From NCBI RefSeq assembly GCF_027913035.1, contig NZ_CP115775.1, positions 1,984,001 to 2,048,000 of the forward strand: a stretch of DNA of 64,000 nt. Reading direction: 5' to 3'. This document shows positions 35,278 through 44,509 of the stretch, one piece after another. The position numbers and the translations under genes were made by a program. Position 1 is the stretch's first letter, and each line of letters starts with the position of its first letter. This DNA comes from Paracoccus albus (lineage in GTDB: Bacteria > Pseudomonadota > Alphaproteobacteria > Rhodobacterales > Rhodobacteraceae). A model generated the notes under the pieces. That model ran no database searches, had not been told where the DNA came from, and saw nothing but the letters and a program-made list of their open reading frames with translations.

Positions 35278-35676
35278 TTACGGAAACTTGAAGCCGAAAC
35301 CGCCAAAGGCACCAGCGTTGCTTCCGTTGGTGCCGCCATAGGTGCCACTTGCAGACGATGCGCCGAAGCCCAACGAGCCACCGGTAGACTCATTTTTGAC
35401 TCCGCCATTTACTGTGGTACCCGAGGCCGAGCCGGAGATTGCACCACCAAAACCAAGGCCGGTATAACCGACTGCTGAACCGGTCGAGCCCATAGCCATT
35501 TCAGTGGTGTTCGTTGCACTTGCCACGCCGTTCAAGACTGTTCCGGCCGAGGTTTGACCGCTGAACGCAGCGCCGCTTTCAGAGCCGGACCAAGAACCGG
35601 TTCCAAAAACAGCCTGAGCCGAAGCGGCACCGACCGTCAGAAAAACTGCAGTGGCAGCAATGATAAACTTCTGCAT
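35278..35676 (-). CDS. small secreted Gly/Ser/Thr-rich protein, unknown function
   Basis: About 132 residues: signal peptide MQKFIIAATAVFLTVGAASA, then a mature part made almost wholly of Gly, Ser, Ala and Thr with spaced Asn and aromatic residues (GTGSWSGSESGAAFSG, GYTGLGFGGAISGSASG), ending GAFGGFGFKFP. It has no Cys. The composition suggests a beta-rich fibre or surface matrix protein, but curlin repeats (QxGxxN) are not present. A start four codons upstream (35688) preceded by GGAGA is possible. It lies 118 bp upstream of the Ser-rich protein gene on the same strand. Confidence 0.65.
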   Translation of the reverse strand: MQKFIIAATAVFLTVGAASAQAVFGTGSWSGSESGAAFSGQTSAGTVLNGVASATNTTEMAMGSTGSAVGYTGLGFGGAISGSASGTTVNGGVKNESTGGSLGFGASSASGTYGGTNGSNAGAFGGFGFKFP

Positions 35677-35775
35677 TTGACCCCACATTCTCCAAGTAAG
35701 TCGCTGATTTCGCTGTCGTAATCGTGATATTTCGCATATAAATCATGGCGTTGACGGCTGCGAGGGGCGCGTTTC

Positions 35776-37437
35776 ATGGATCACCTGGAGGGTGCGGGCT
35801 TGGCGCGGGGAGATCGGGTTGATTTCGACCGCCGTGTGCGTCTGGAGTTCCGTGGTGCGCAGATCAGTTCAGACGGTGGCCTGCTGGTGATGCGCGAGCT
35901 TGATGACGTGCTCGGCCTGTCCAATCTGGCGTCGGAGGCGCTGCGAGACAGCCGCACCGGGAAGAACACGCTCCATCGGCTTGACGGATTGTTCCGGCAA
36001 TCGGTGTTCGGACGACTGGCCGGATACGAGGATGTGAACGATGCCGACCGCTTGGCCCTCGATCCCGTGATGCGTCAGGTCGTTGGCGGCAGGGCCGTCG
36101 AGGCGCAAGCTGCTTCGGCATCGCAGATGGGACGGTTCGAGACCGAGACGCTGGCTCTGGCCGCGAACCGGGCGGCGCTGGCCGATCTGAACGGCCAATG
36201 GATCGACCGGTTTCATGACCGCAACGGGTTGAAATACATCGTGCTGGACATGGACAGCTCGGTCAGCCCCACCCACGGCGATCAGGAAGGTACTGCCTGG
36301 AACGGGCATTTCGACTGCACCTGCTATCACCCCATCTTCTTGTTCAACCAGTTTGGCATGCTGGAGCGCTGCGCCCTGCGTAACGGCAATGTCCACAGCG
36401 CCGATGGCTGGCGGGATGTCCTTGATCCCGTCATTGCCCGATATGCTGGCCGCGACCTTGGTGGACGCTTCTTCCGGGCCGACGCTGCCTACGCGATCCC
36501 CGCGATCTATATGCGGCTGGAAGAAGCCAGGTTCTTCTACGCCATCCGTCTGCCCGCCAACGCCGTCTTGCGCGAGAAGATCGCGCATCGGCTGACACGG
36601 CCCGTGGGACGGCCTTCGCTGACCAAGGTCAAACGGTTCTTCGAGGACTTCGAGTATCAGGCGGCGTCCTGGGACAAGCCGCGCCGCGTCATCGCCAAGA
36701 TCGAATGGCATCCGGGCGAGCTGTTCCCCAAAGTCGGCTTCATCGTCACCAACCTGCCGATGGAGCCAGACTGGGTGGTGAGGTTCTACAACCAGCGCGG
36801 CACCGCAGAGCAGCACATCAAGGAAGGCAAATATGCCTTTCGCTGGACGCGGCTGTCATGCCGGAAGTTCCGGCACAACGAGGTGCGGCTGCAACTGCAC
36901 GCGCTGGCCTACAACCTGGCAACCTTCCTGCGCTGCATCGAACTGCCCGAGGCCATGGCGGACTGGTCGTTGACCAGCCTGCAACTCAAGCTGATCAAGA
37001 TCGGCGCCCGCGTCGTCCGCCACGCCCGCGCCATTACCTTCCAGTTGGCCGAGGTCGCCGTCACCGGCCCGATGGTGCGGGCCGTCCTTGCCGCCATCCG
37101 CCGTCTTCGAACGCCTCCGTCAATGCGCCCGACCACGATCCATGCCCAAGCTGAACGAAAGCGGCAGGACAGGTCCGTCTGCCGCGCGGAAAAGCGGCTC
37201 TGCCGGGCCAGAATGCTGCGGGTTCGAGGCTTGATCCACCCGACTTCGGCCGTTTGCGCGACGACAGACACCGCTCGGGGCGAAAAACGCTTGCCCAGCG
37301 AGCAAAATCAGGCGATCTTGAAGTCAAGCGGCAGGCCACTTGGGGAATGTCGGTTGACTAACTCCTCACTAAGGATCGGCACAGCGCCGTTCCATAAAAT
37401 ACGATTAGCAATATCTCGCTTATTATTCAATGTTTAA
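35776..37437 (+). mobile_element. IS1380-family transposase (C-terminal extension)
   Basis: A DDE transposase of the IS1380 type: FRGAQISSDGGLLVMRELDD, D in VLDMDSSVSPTHGDQEG, D in FFRADAAYAIP and E in AEQHIKEGKYAFRWTR, then LQLHALAYNLATFLR. The core runs to about RRLRTPPSMRP (near 37130), which is where family members usually end. The frame continues another ~100 residues of unrelated sequence to 37437, so the normal stop may have been lost. I could not find matching terminal inverted repeats on the two sides, so the element's exact ends are open. It sits just upstream of the secreted-protein genes on the opposite strand. Confidence 0.85.
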
Positions 37438-38039
37438 GCAAAAACTCGCCAATATACAAATTTTCCTTATATATCAGTATATTAAAATATATATTTATTA
37501 AATAATTCAAAAACTTATTGCTAGGTAAGCCTGCCTGACTTTTTTAAAAATTTTATCCAAAATATTGCGTCAATCTGACATTTATCTTTGGATAATTCTA
37601 CCCCACGTTGCATGAGTTTAACAGCATCAACTGACGTTAAATACTCTTACTGCGTCTACAACAGACTCGTTAGGCGAAATCTGGCAACACAAACCAAAAT
37701 CAAGAAGACAAAAATGTCTTTAATTTATTTTTCGCAAACCTTTCCTCAAATCAACAAGATATTCAGTCAAAAATCAAAAAATCAATTAATTTGCACTTTA
37801 ATTAGCGAACGCAGGGACAACGGACATCTATCCTCACTAAAAACAAATAATTCAAATGAGAATCGCTTAGAGGCGTGATTCGCCCCTCGACACAATTGCT
37901 CACGCAAAAGCGTGTCTCGATTGCCGAACCAGGCACGGCTCATTTGATCGCCTGATCGTTAGACGGGAGCCACACATGTGGCATCACCGTAGCCGTTGCT
38001 AGGAAACTGAAGAAATATGTTGAAGGATGGTTCAGGAAA
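37438..38039. other. AT-rich stretch with no supported gene, next to tRNA-Arg
   Basis: Positions ~37430-37860 are far richer in A+T than anything else in the window (long runs such as TATATATTTATTAAATAATTC). Small hairpins are present: AAGAC-AAAAAT-GTCTT (37705-37720, followed by a T-rich run) and CACGC-AAAA-GCGTG (37901-37914). A 96-codon plus-strand frame from 37588 has no recognisable domain and no ribosome binding site and is not called. The base composition marks recently acquired DNA; 37880-38039 is normal GC and leads into the tRNA. Confidence 0.7.
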
Positions 38040-38116
38040 TGGCGGACCCGGAGCGATTCGAACGCCCGACCCCCAGATTCGTAGTCTGGTGCTCTATCCA
38101 GCTGAGCTACGGGTCC
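38040..38116 (-). tRNA. tRNA-Arg (anticodon ACG)
   Basis: The minus strand folds into a complete 77-nt cloverleaf: acceptor GGACCCG/CGGGTCC, D arm GCTC..GAGC, anticodon stem CCAGA/TCTGG around loop CTACGAA (anticodon ACG), T arm with TTCGAAT, discriminator G and encoded CCA (38040-38042). Its 3' end faces the island, as expected for an integrase target. Confidence 0.96.
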
Positions 38117-38166
38117 GCTGTAGGGCGCTGTCCTAATTGTAGCCCAAGGGGAGCGCAAGGGCAAAA

Positions 38167-39591
38167 TTACTCCGTCGAGAGATTTTCTATCAGTGCACCG
38201 CGTGGAAGCGTAATGAAGAACTCGGTTCCCGTTTCGTCGGTGCGCGTCAGCTCCAGTTTACCGCCATGGCCACGGATGAGATCGGCAGCGATGGCAAGGC
38301 CAAGACCCGTGCCACCCTTGCGCGTACCGCCGGTAAATGGCTGGAACAGGTAGTCGCGCGCCTTCTGTGGCAGTCCTGGTCCGGTGTCGCCCACGCGAAT
38401 GCGCCAGTCCTGATCGTCTTCCGAGGCAGCAATCTCTATCGTGCCGCTTTCACCCGTCGTCTCGATGGCCTGGCGTGCGTTGCGGATAAGGTTCGACATG
38501 ACGCGATGAAGCTGATCGCGGTCCGCGCGGATCACAAGGTTGGGGCTGACATCGACCACGAAATCGACGGACCCGGCCCCTGTGGTGGCTTCGGACAGCA
38601 GGGTCTCTGCCTCTGTAATCTCATCAACCAGGTCACGAAGCGCAAAGCGTGAAAGCGTCGGCGCGGGTTCCTCTGCCTTCCCAAAGGCCAGCGTCGTCTC
38701 ACACAGGTTCACCGCGCGTGAAATAGAGTTTACCAGCTTTGGCGCGGCCTTCCGGACAGCCGGATCGGCGCTGTCCTCCAGCCGGTCGGCAAAAATCTGG
38801 CTCGTGGTCAGGATATTGCGCAGATCGTGGCTGATCTTGGCCACGGCCTGTCCTAACCCGGCAAGCCGCTCTTTCTGTTTGAGCGATTGAGTCACCGTCG
38901 TCTGCATGGATGCGAGGGCGGTTTCCGCCTCTCGCACCTCGGTTATGCGCGCATCGGGCGTAATGATAAGTCGAGGATCGTCGGGCGCATCGGCGTAATT
39001 GGCCATATGAGAAATCACGCGACGGATTGGTTTCAGGATCAGGCGTTGCGCGGCAAGGTTCAGCAGTGCCGCCGTCAGGGCAATAAGGACGGCAGAGAAG
39101 ATCAGGACCTGAAGCCCGAACTCCTCCATCGCGGCCAGAAGCGGGCCGGTGGAGAGTGTGATCTCGATCAATTGGCCCGCGTGATTGACGGGCGCGCCGA
39201 TCACGCGGATCACCTCATCTTCGCGGTTGAAAAATTGTCCGACGGCATCGGCTGCCGCGGACAGGCCGGAATCACTGCGCAGGTCAAAGGTGTTCACAAT
39301 CGGCCCCGGCAGAGGCGATGACAGCACCAGTTGCCGCACATCGTCACGACGCAAGACCACGTTATAGACACCGGCATTGGCCAGTAGCTCCGATTCAAGT
39401 TCGGCTGCAATATTCTCGTTCTCGTCAGTCGCCAGCAGAGACAGAGACGCGATCTGCGCCTTCTCAAGCCGCGTCTGAAGATAATCCAGACGGAAGTTTG
39501 AAACGGCGGGGATCAGCACAAAAATCTCGGCCAACGCCACAAAAAGCAGCGTCAGCGCGGCAAACCGGCCTGAGAGCGTGTCGATCGACAT
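38167..39591 (-). CDS. HAMP sensor histidine kinase
   Basis: A 474-residue membrane kinase: TM1 (about 10-30), a periplasmic sensor of ~120 residues, TM2 (about 160-182), a HAMP-like linker, H-box VAKISHDLRNILTTSQIF, N-box NLIRNARQAIE, G1 GDTGPGLP and G2 GGTGLGLAIA. All catalytic boxes are intact. No response-regulator gene is adjacent, so its partner is elsewhere. The neighbouring genes are the tRNA and rpmH. Confidence 0.93.
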   Translation of the reverse strand: MSIDTLSGRFAALTLLFVALAEIFVLIPAVSNFRLDYLQTRLEKAQIASLSLLATDENENIAAELESELLANAGVYNVVLRRDDVRQLVLSSPLPGPIVNTFDLRSDSGLSAAADAVGQFFNREDEVIRVIGAPVNHAGQLIEITLSTGPLLAAMEEFGLQVLIFSAVLIALTAALLNLAAQRLILKPIRRVISHMANYADAPDDPRLIITPDARITEVREAETALASMQTTVTQSLKQKERLAGLGQAVAKISHDLRNILTTSQIFADRLEDSADPAVRKAAPKLVNSISRAVNLCETTLAFGKAEEPAPTLSRFALRDLVDEITEAETLLSEATTGAGSVDFVVDVSPNLVIRADRDQLHRVMSNLIRNARQAIETTGESGTIEIAASEDDQDWRIRVGDTGPGLPQKARDYLFQPFTGGTRKGGTGLGLAIAADLIRGHGGKLELTRTDETGTEFFITLPRGALIENLSTE

Positions 39592-39727
39592 TCCTGACAG
39601 ATCTCTTTACGAGCGATCCGTTACCACCCAAACGCAACACCTAGTGCCAGGCAGGGGCAAATACAAATCATTGTGCTGCCGGCCGCATCGTTCGCGGGTT
39701 TTTGTCGCAATTTGGGTGATTGCGTCG

Positions 39728-39756
39728 TTGACTCAGGCGCGGGCTTGCCCTATTGC
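39728..39756 (+). promoter_or_regulatory. rpmH promoter
   Basis: TTGACT, a 17-bp spacer and TATTGC fit a housekeeping sigma-70 promoter about 93 bp upstream of the rpmH start. Confidence 0.6.
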
Positions 39757-39848
39757 GCGGGCTTCGAATTAACCGACGCGGTCGCGTGGGACGGGTTTTT
39801 CTGACCCATCACCCAGACCTTCCGCGCCCGCAAAGTGGAGAAACGAAG

Positions 39849-39986
39849 ATGTCGAAGCGCACGTTCCAGCCGTCTAACCTGGTCCGCACCCGTCGCCACG
39901 GCTTCCGCGCCCGCATGGCGACCAAGGCAGGCCGTCAGGTTCTGAACCGTCGTCGCGCCAAGGGCCGCAAGCGCCTGTCGGCCTGA
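39849..39986 (+). CDS. rpmH: 50S ribosomal protein L34
   Basis: A 45-residue basic protein, [20 protein letters not shown]...KGRKRLSA, the smallest large-subunit protein. One residue longer than the common 44 because of the extra Ser after Met. A purine-rich GTGGAGAAACGAAG precedes the ATG. First gene of the conserved rpmH-rnpA-yidD-ttcA-yidC-MOSC-yihA-argB cluster. Confidence 0.98.
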   Translation: MSKRTFQPSNLVRTRRHGFRARMATKAGRQVLNRRRAKGRKRLSA

Positions 39987-40036
39987 TCCGGCGAAAGCAT
40001 ACCGGCGTGTCTATGCACGCCAGTCAGGACAATACG

Positions 40037-40471
40037 ATGCCGCCGCATCCCTCCCCCGAAGCTGACGAAACGCAGCTGGGGATTGATGCGGCGGCTTTCG
40101 CTGTGCCGAGAAGCGACATATCCGTTTTGCGCCAGCGTTCGGACTTTCTGAAGGCTGCGCAGGCACGCCGCGCGGGAACCAAGGGCTTTCTGCTACAGGC
40201 GCGCCGCCGGAACCCGGTCGAGCCGGCGCAGACCGCTGTCCGGATTGGCTTCACCTGTTCAAAAAAGGTCGGCAACGCGGTGACGCGCAACCGGGCCAAA
40301 AGGCGGCTGCGGGCTTTGTGCAGGGCGGTAATGCCAGGCGTGGCGCGGCCCGGCTGGGATTATGTCTTGGTGGGCAGGCCGGGCGAAACCGTCTCGCGCC
40401 AGTTCAGCGACCTGAAGGACGATCTGATCGGTGCGTTGCGCCGCGTTCATGCCGAGAAGCCGGGAAAATGA
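40037..40471 (+). CDS. rnpA: ribonuclease P protein component
   Basis: About 144 residues; the RNase P protein helps the RNA subunit cut pre-tRNA 5' leaders. The signature RNR-type motif [17 protein letters not shown] is intact, as is FLQARR-like [12 protein letters not shown]. The ATG at 40037 follows AGGACAATACG; upstream in-frame starts (40007 GTG, 40013 ATG) lack a ribosome binding site. The N-terminal ~30 residues ahead of the fold are longer than in E. coli and poorly conserved. Its stop overlaps yidD (ATGA). Confidence 0.95.
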   Translation: MPPHPSPEADETQLGIDAAAFAVPRSDISVLRQRSDFLKAAQARRAGTKGFLLQARRRNPVEPAQTAVRIGFTCSKKVGNAVTRNRAKRRLRALCRAVMPGVARPGWDYVLVGRPGETVSRQFSDLKDDLIGALRRVHAEKPGK

Positions 40472-40737
40472 GCCCGCTTGCCCATATCGCAGCGCTGCCC
40501 GTCCGGGTCTATCGCCTGCTGCTTAGCCCCTGGGTCGGACATGGTTGCCGTTTTCAGCCAACATGTTCGGTCTATGCACTGGAAGCTTTGGAAAAGCATG
40601 GCGCGATCCGGGGAAGCTGGCTTGCGCTTCGCCGCATCCTGCGCTGTCATCCGTGGGGCGGTGATGGATACGATCCTGTGCCACCGGTAAGCCATCAACG
40701 TGACAGCGAGCCACGGAAGCGAGATGCAAATGAATGA
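40468..40737 (+). CDS. yidD: membrane protein insertion efficiency factor
   Basis: An 89-residue protein with the family core [27 protein letters not shown] and [19 protein letters not shown]. It assists YidC-dependent membrane protein insertion. Start overlaps the rnpA stop (ATGA) and the 3' end overlaps ttcA by 8 bp. Confidence 0.96.
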   Translation: MSPLAHIAALPVRVYRLLLSPWVGHGCRFQPTCSVYALEALEKHGAIRGSWLALRRILRCHPWGGDGYDPVPPVSHQRDSEPRKRDANE

Positions 40738-41629
40738 GATCACCAACTTCGATCAAAAAGAGGCAGACGAAGCTGCCGAGATTCACGCGCTGTTCGCTGG
40801 GGCTCCAGCCACGACCTCTTTCAAGAAGCTGCGCAAGCGTCTGGTCCGTGACACGCGCGCTGCAATCGAAGATTTCGGGATGGTGCGACCGGGTGATCGC
40901 TGGCTCGTTTGCCTGTCTGGCGGCAAGGACAGCTATACTCTGCTGGCGATCCTGCACGAGCTGAAATGGCGCGGCCTGCTGCCCGTCGATTTGCTGGCCT
41001 GCAATCTGGATCAGGGCCAGCCGGGTTTTCCTGCGACGGTCCTGCCGAAATTCCTGACAGAGCGCGAGGTCGAACATCGCATCGAATATCAGGACACTTA
41101 TTCAATCGTCACTGATAAAATAGCACCGGGCGGTACGATGTGCAGCCTGTGTTCGCGCCTGCGCCGCGGCAACCTGTACCGTATCGCGCGTGAAGAAGGG
41201 TGTTCCGCCGTTGTGCTTGGCCACCATCGCGACGACATGCTGGAAACATTCTTCATGAACCTGTTCCATGGCGGGCGGCTGGCGACCATGCCGCCAAAAC
41301 TGCTCAATGAAGAAGGCGACCTGCTGGTACTGCGGCCCCTTGCCTATGTGGCCGAAGCCGACTGCGAAAAATTCGCCCGTGATATGAACTATCCTATCAT
41401 TCCCTGCGATCTGTGCGGCTCACAGGAAGGGCTGCAAAGGGCGCAGGTCAAGAAGCTGCTGGATGAGTGGGAGAGCCGCAGTCCGGGCCGCAGGCAGGTT
41501 ATGTTCCGCGCATTGATGAATACACGCCCGTCGCATCTGCTTGATCCGAAGCTGTTTGATTTCATGAACCTCTGGCCGGACGAGGCGAAAAGCAATTCGC
41601 CGGACATCCCCGACCTTCGCGAACATTAA
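40730..41629 (+). CDS. ttcA: tRNA 2-thiocytidine(32) synthetase TtcA
   Basis: A 299-residue PP-loop enzyme that thiolates C32 of certain tRNAs using an iron-sulfur cluster. The PP-loop [10 protein letters not shown] and the cluster ligands CSLC and PCDLC are present, with [16 protein letters not shown], typical of TtcA. Starts at 40724 and 40730 are both possible; 40730 is used because GGAAGCGAG then has normal spacing. It overlaps yidD, so translation is likely coupled. Confidence 0.94.
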   Translation: MNEITNFDQKEADEAAEIHALFAGAPATTSFKKLRKRLVRDTRAAIEDFGMVRPGDRWLVCLSGGKDSYTLLAILHELKWRGLLPVDLLACNLDQGQPGFPATVLPKFLTEREVEHRIEYQDTYSIVTDKIAPGGTMCSLCSRLRRGNLYRIAREEGCSAVVLGHHRDDMLETFFMNLFHGGRLATMPPKLLNEEGDLLVLRPLAYVAEADCEKFARDMNYPIIPCDLCGSQEGLQRAQVKKLLDEWESRSPGRRQVMFRALMNTRPSHLLDPKLFDFMNLWPDEAKSNSPDIPDLREH

Positions 41630-41855
41630 CCGCTGGCGGCTCGGTCTCGCACCAGGGTCACAGCGAATCGACCGCAAGCCATCACACGCTCGGGTCGATC
41701 CAGAGCGCCGATGCAGCGGCAGGTCCGCGAGCGGCAGGATGGTCGCCAAATACCGCCGGATCGCCCGCGCTGCCTGCGTTATCTTGTGAATCGCCTTGAC
41801 CTTTGCCCGCCCCTTCTGTTGAACCCTGCACTGACAACAAGGGGCGATTATCCGA
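41630..41855 (+). other. ttcA-yidC intergenic region
   Basis: 226 bp without a gene. It contains TTGACC at about 41799 with a poor -10 17 bp later, so a promoter for yidC is possible but weak. No terminator hairpin that I trust. Confidence 0.35.
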
Positions 41856-43730
41856 ATGGACGACAACAACCGCAATCTTATCCTTGCCATGGTACTGTCC
41901 ATGGCCGTGGTGCTGGTCTGGTTTGGATTCTTTGCGCCCGAGCCTCCGCCCCCTGCCGCGGATACAGAGGTCAGTCAGTCACAAACCGACGCTGGTGGTC
42001 TTGCGACGCCGGCCCCGGATGCCGCCACGCCAGCGGGCGCCGAGGTCGCAGCCAGCGGTTCGGGTGATCCGTCGGCCTCCGCCGGTCGTGTGACGGTGAA
42101 AAGTCCGTCGCTTGAAGGCTCTATTTCACTTGCTGGTGGTCGCATAGACGACCTGCAGCTAACCGATTATCGCGAGACGCTGGACGACAATTCGCCTTTT
42201 GTCCGGCTGTTGACCCCAACAGACTCTTCGCATCTGACCACGGTCGCAGAGGGAACGCCGGTCGCCCCCGGCGGCGATCCCGAAGTCACCCTGCAAAAGC
42301 CCTATTACGCAGTTTATGGGTGGAGCCCGGCCGCCGGGACCGATCCCGCGGCGGTTCCGAATGCCGTGACGATCTGGGAGGTCGAATCCGGCGGTGATCT
42401 GGGACCCGACAGCCCGGTCACGCTGCGTTGGGATAACGGGCAAGGTCAGATCTTCCGTCGCACCTTCGCCCTTGACGACAAATATCTGTTCACGGTCACG
42501 CAGAGCGTCGAAAACACGGCCGATACGCCTTTTGCCGCCGCGCCCTATGGGATCATCGCGCGGCACGGCCAGCCTGACACACAGAATTTCTTTGTGCTGC
42601 ATGAAGGTGCAATCGGCATGACCGATGGCGAGCTGCATGAAACGAAGTACAAGAATATCGTCGATCTGGACCCGGTCGCGCGCGAAGGCCGTGCGGAAAT
42701 CACCGAGGTGGCCGAGAACGGCTGGATCGGCTTTACCGACAAATACTGGATGACGACGCTTGCGCCCGCGCCGGGCCAACCCTTCACCGCAGTCGTGAAA
42801 TACGCCGAAGGGGCCGATATATATCAGGCTGAAACGCGTTTCCCGACGGTAACGGTCGCAGCGGGCCAGACGGCGTCGAGCGAATCCTATCTGTTCGCCG
42901 GTGCCAAGGAATGGGAAACCATTCGCAACTACGAGGAATCGCCGGGCATTCAACGCTTCGTTGATTCCATCGACTGGGGCTGGTTCTACTTCCTCACGAA
43001 ACCGATCTTCCGCCTGCTTCACTGGCTGAACGCGCATATCGGGAACATGGGCTGGTCGATCATTGCACTGACCTTCATCCTGAAGGCCATCGTCTTCCCA
43101 CTGGCGCGCAAATCCTATGTCTCCATGGCGAAGATGCGAGAGTTGCAGCCCCAGATGGAAGCGCTGAAAGAGCGTGTGGGCGACGACCGCACCAAGATGC
43201 AGCAGGAAATGATGGCGCTGTATAAGCGGGAAAAGGTCAATCCGGCGGCAGGCTGTCTGCCGATTCTGATCCAGATCCCGATCTTCTTCAGCCTTTACAA
43301 GGTGATCTTTGTCACGCTGGAACTGCGCCAGGCCCCGTGGATCGGCTGGATCCGCGATCTGTCGGCGCCTGATCCGTCCTCGATCCTGAACCTGTTCGGC
43401 CTGCTGCCCTATGCAGCACCGGCGCGTGACAGTCTGGTCGGGATTATCTCGCTGTCGATCATGGCAATCATTCTGGGCATTTCCATGTGGCTTCAGCAGA
43501 AGCTGAACCCGGCACCCACCGACCCGACGCAAAAGATGATCTTTGCCTGGATGCCCTGGGTGTTCATGTTCATGCTGGGCGGGTTCGCATCGGGGCTGGT
43601 TCTGTACTGGATCACCAACAACGTGATCACCATAGGCCAGCAATACGCCATCATGTCGATGCACGGCCATCCGCCAAACCTGTTTGGCAACATCCGTGAA
43701 AGCGTGCGGCCCGGAAAGAAAAAGCCTTGA
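41856..43730 (+). CDS. yidC: membrane protein insertase YidC
   Basis: A 624-residue inner-membrane insertase/chaperone. N-terminal TM1 (NRNLILAMVLSMAVVLVWFGFF), a large periplasmic beta-domain (residues ~60-360) and the conserved C-terminal five-helix core: FYFLTKPIFRLLHWLNAHIGNMGW, VNPAAGCLPILIQIPIFFSLYKV, and ENVIT-like LYWITNNVITIGQQYAIM. Length normal for alphaproteobacteria. Its stop TGA overlaps the TTG start of the MOSC gene. Confidence 0.97.
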   Translation: MDDNNRNLILAMVLSMAVVLVWFGFFAPEPPPPAADTEVSQSQTDAGGLATPAPDAATPAGAEVAASGSGDPSASAGRVTVKSPSLEGSISLAGGRIDDLQLTDYRETLDDNSPFVRLLTPTDSSHLTTVAEGTPVAPGGDPEVTLQKPYYAVYGWSPAAGTDPAAVPNAVTIWEVESGGDLGPDSPVTLRWDNGQGQIFRRTFALDDKYLFTVTQSVENTADTPFAAAPYGIIARHGQPDTQNFFVLHEGAIGMTDGELHETKYKNIVDLDPVAREGRAEITEVAENGWIGFTDKYWMTTLAPAPGQPFTAVVKYAEGADIYQAETRFPTVTVAAGQTASSESYLFAGAKEWETIRNYEESPGIQRFVDSIDWGWFYFLTKPIFRLLHWLNAHIGNMGWSIIALTFILKAIVFPLARKSYVSMAKMRELQPQMEALKERVGDDRTKMQQEMMALYKREKVNPAAGCLPILIQIPIFFSLYKVIFVTLELRQAPWIGWIRDLSAPDPSSILNLFGLLPYAAPARDSLVGIISLSIMAIILGISMWLQQKLNPAPTDPTQKMIFAWMPWVFMFMLGGFASGLVLYWITNNVITIGQQYAIMSMHGHPPNLFGNIRESVRPGKKKP

Positions 43731-44509
43731 AGCGCCTGGCCCAGATCTGGCGGTATCCTGTCAAATCGATCGGGCGAGAGCGTATTGCCCGCGCCTCGGT
43801 CGAAAAGGGCGGGAAGATACCGTTTGATCGGCATTGGGCGGTGCTGCACGAAGACTCGGCCAAGCGGCTGAACGGCGATAGCGACGCGTTGGAAGAATGG
43901 CTGCCCAAGGCGGCCTTTCTGCGTGGGGCCGCAAGCCCTGCACTTCAGGCCATCGAAGGCGGGCTTGAAAGCGGCAAGCTGAAGCTCCGCCATCCCGATC
44001 AGGGTGAAATCATCGTTGATCCATCGGATGAGGATGACGCTGCTTCCCTGATTGTATGGCTGGCCCCGCTGTGGCCGGATGACAAGCCGCCGCCTTTGAA
44101 GCTGGTGCGCGGGGCCGAACCGCTGACCGATACCCGCAAGCCCTATATCTCGATCAACTCCCTGGACAGCCTGTCGGCACTGGAGGCAGAAGTCGGTCAG
44201 CGCCTTGGCGTTGAACGATGGCGCGGCAATCTGTGGATCGAGGGCGCTGAACCCTTCGCTGAGGCCGATTGGATCGACCGCGAGTTCACGGTTGGGGGCC
44301 TGCGGATGATAGGCCGTCAGATGATTGGCAGGTGTTCGGCCACGGCGGCGGACACTGAAACCGGGCAGCCCGACCGCGATATGATCCGTGCGCTGACCGA
44401 GGTGACCGGTCAAAGCGACTTCGGCATCTATGCAGAGGTTCTGTCGGGCGGAGATATTGCCGAAATGGACGAGTTGATCCTCTCGCCATCGCCGGAGGAC
44501 AGCGAATGA
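43727..44509 (+). CDS. MOSC domain protein
   Basis: A 260-residue protein with an N-terminal MOSC_N-like part (LAQIWRYPVKSIGRE, FDRHWAVLHE) and a MOSC core containing RWRGNLWIEG and IGRCSATAADTETGQPD. MOSC proteins bind molybdenum cofactor or carry sulfur in metal-sulfur chemistry; the role of this group is not defined. The start is a TTG at 43727 that overlaps the yidC stop, preceded by GGAAAG. The stop overlaps yihA (ATGA), so yidC-MOSC-yihA are chained. Confidence 0.9.
   Translation: MKRLAQIWRYPVKSIGRERIARASVEKGGKIPFDRHWAVLHEDSAKRLNGDSDALEEWLPKAAFLRGAASPALQAIEGGLESGKLKLRHPDQGEIIVDPSDEDDAASLIVWLAPLWPDDKPPPLKLVRGAEPLTDTRKPYISINSLDSLSALEAEVGQRLGVERWRGNLWIEGAEPFAEADWIDREFTVGGLRMIGRQMIGRCSATAADTETGQPDRDMIRALTEVTGQSDFGIYAEVLSGGDIAEMDELILSPSPEDSE

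Noticed and set aside
35278..35676. Curli (CsgA-like) subunit
   Set aside because: The curlin QxGxxN repeats are missing; only the overall Gly/Ser composition is similar.
35700..37400. Terminal inverted repeats of the IS1380 element
   Set aside because: No convincing matching pair was found by eye on the two flanks.
37588..37878. 96-codon plus-strand frame in the AT-rich block
   Set aside because: No ribosome binding site, no domain, and stop-poor frames are expected to be rare here by chance only; it may be random. Kept as non-coding.
37940..38164. Minus-strand frame reading VAQLDRAPDYESGG
   Set aside because: This is the well-known spurious translation of a tRNA gene; the DNA is tRNA-Arg(ACG).
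42159..43670. 503-codon minus-strand frame over yidC
   Set aside because: Antisense shadow of yidC; His/Asp/Arg-rich and without domain.
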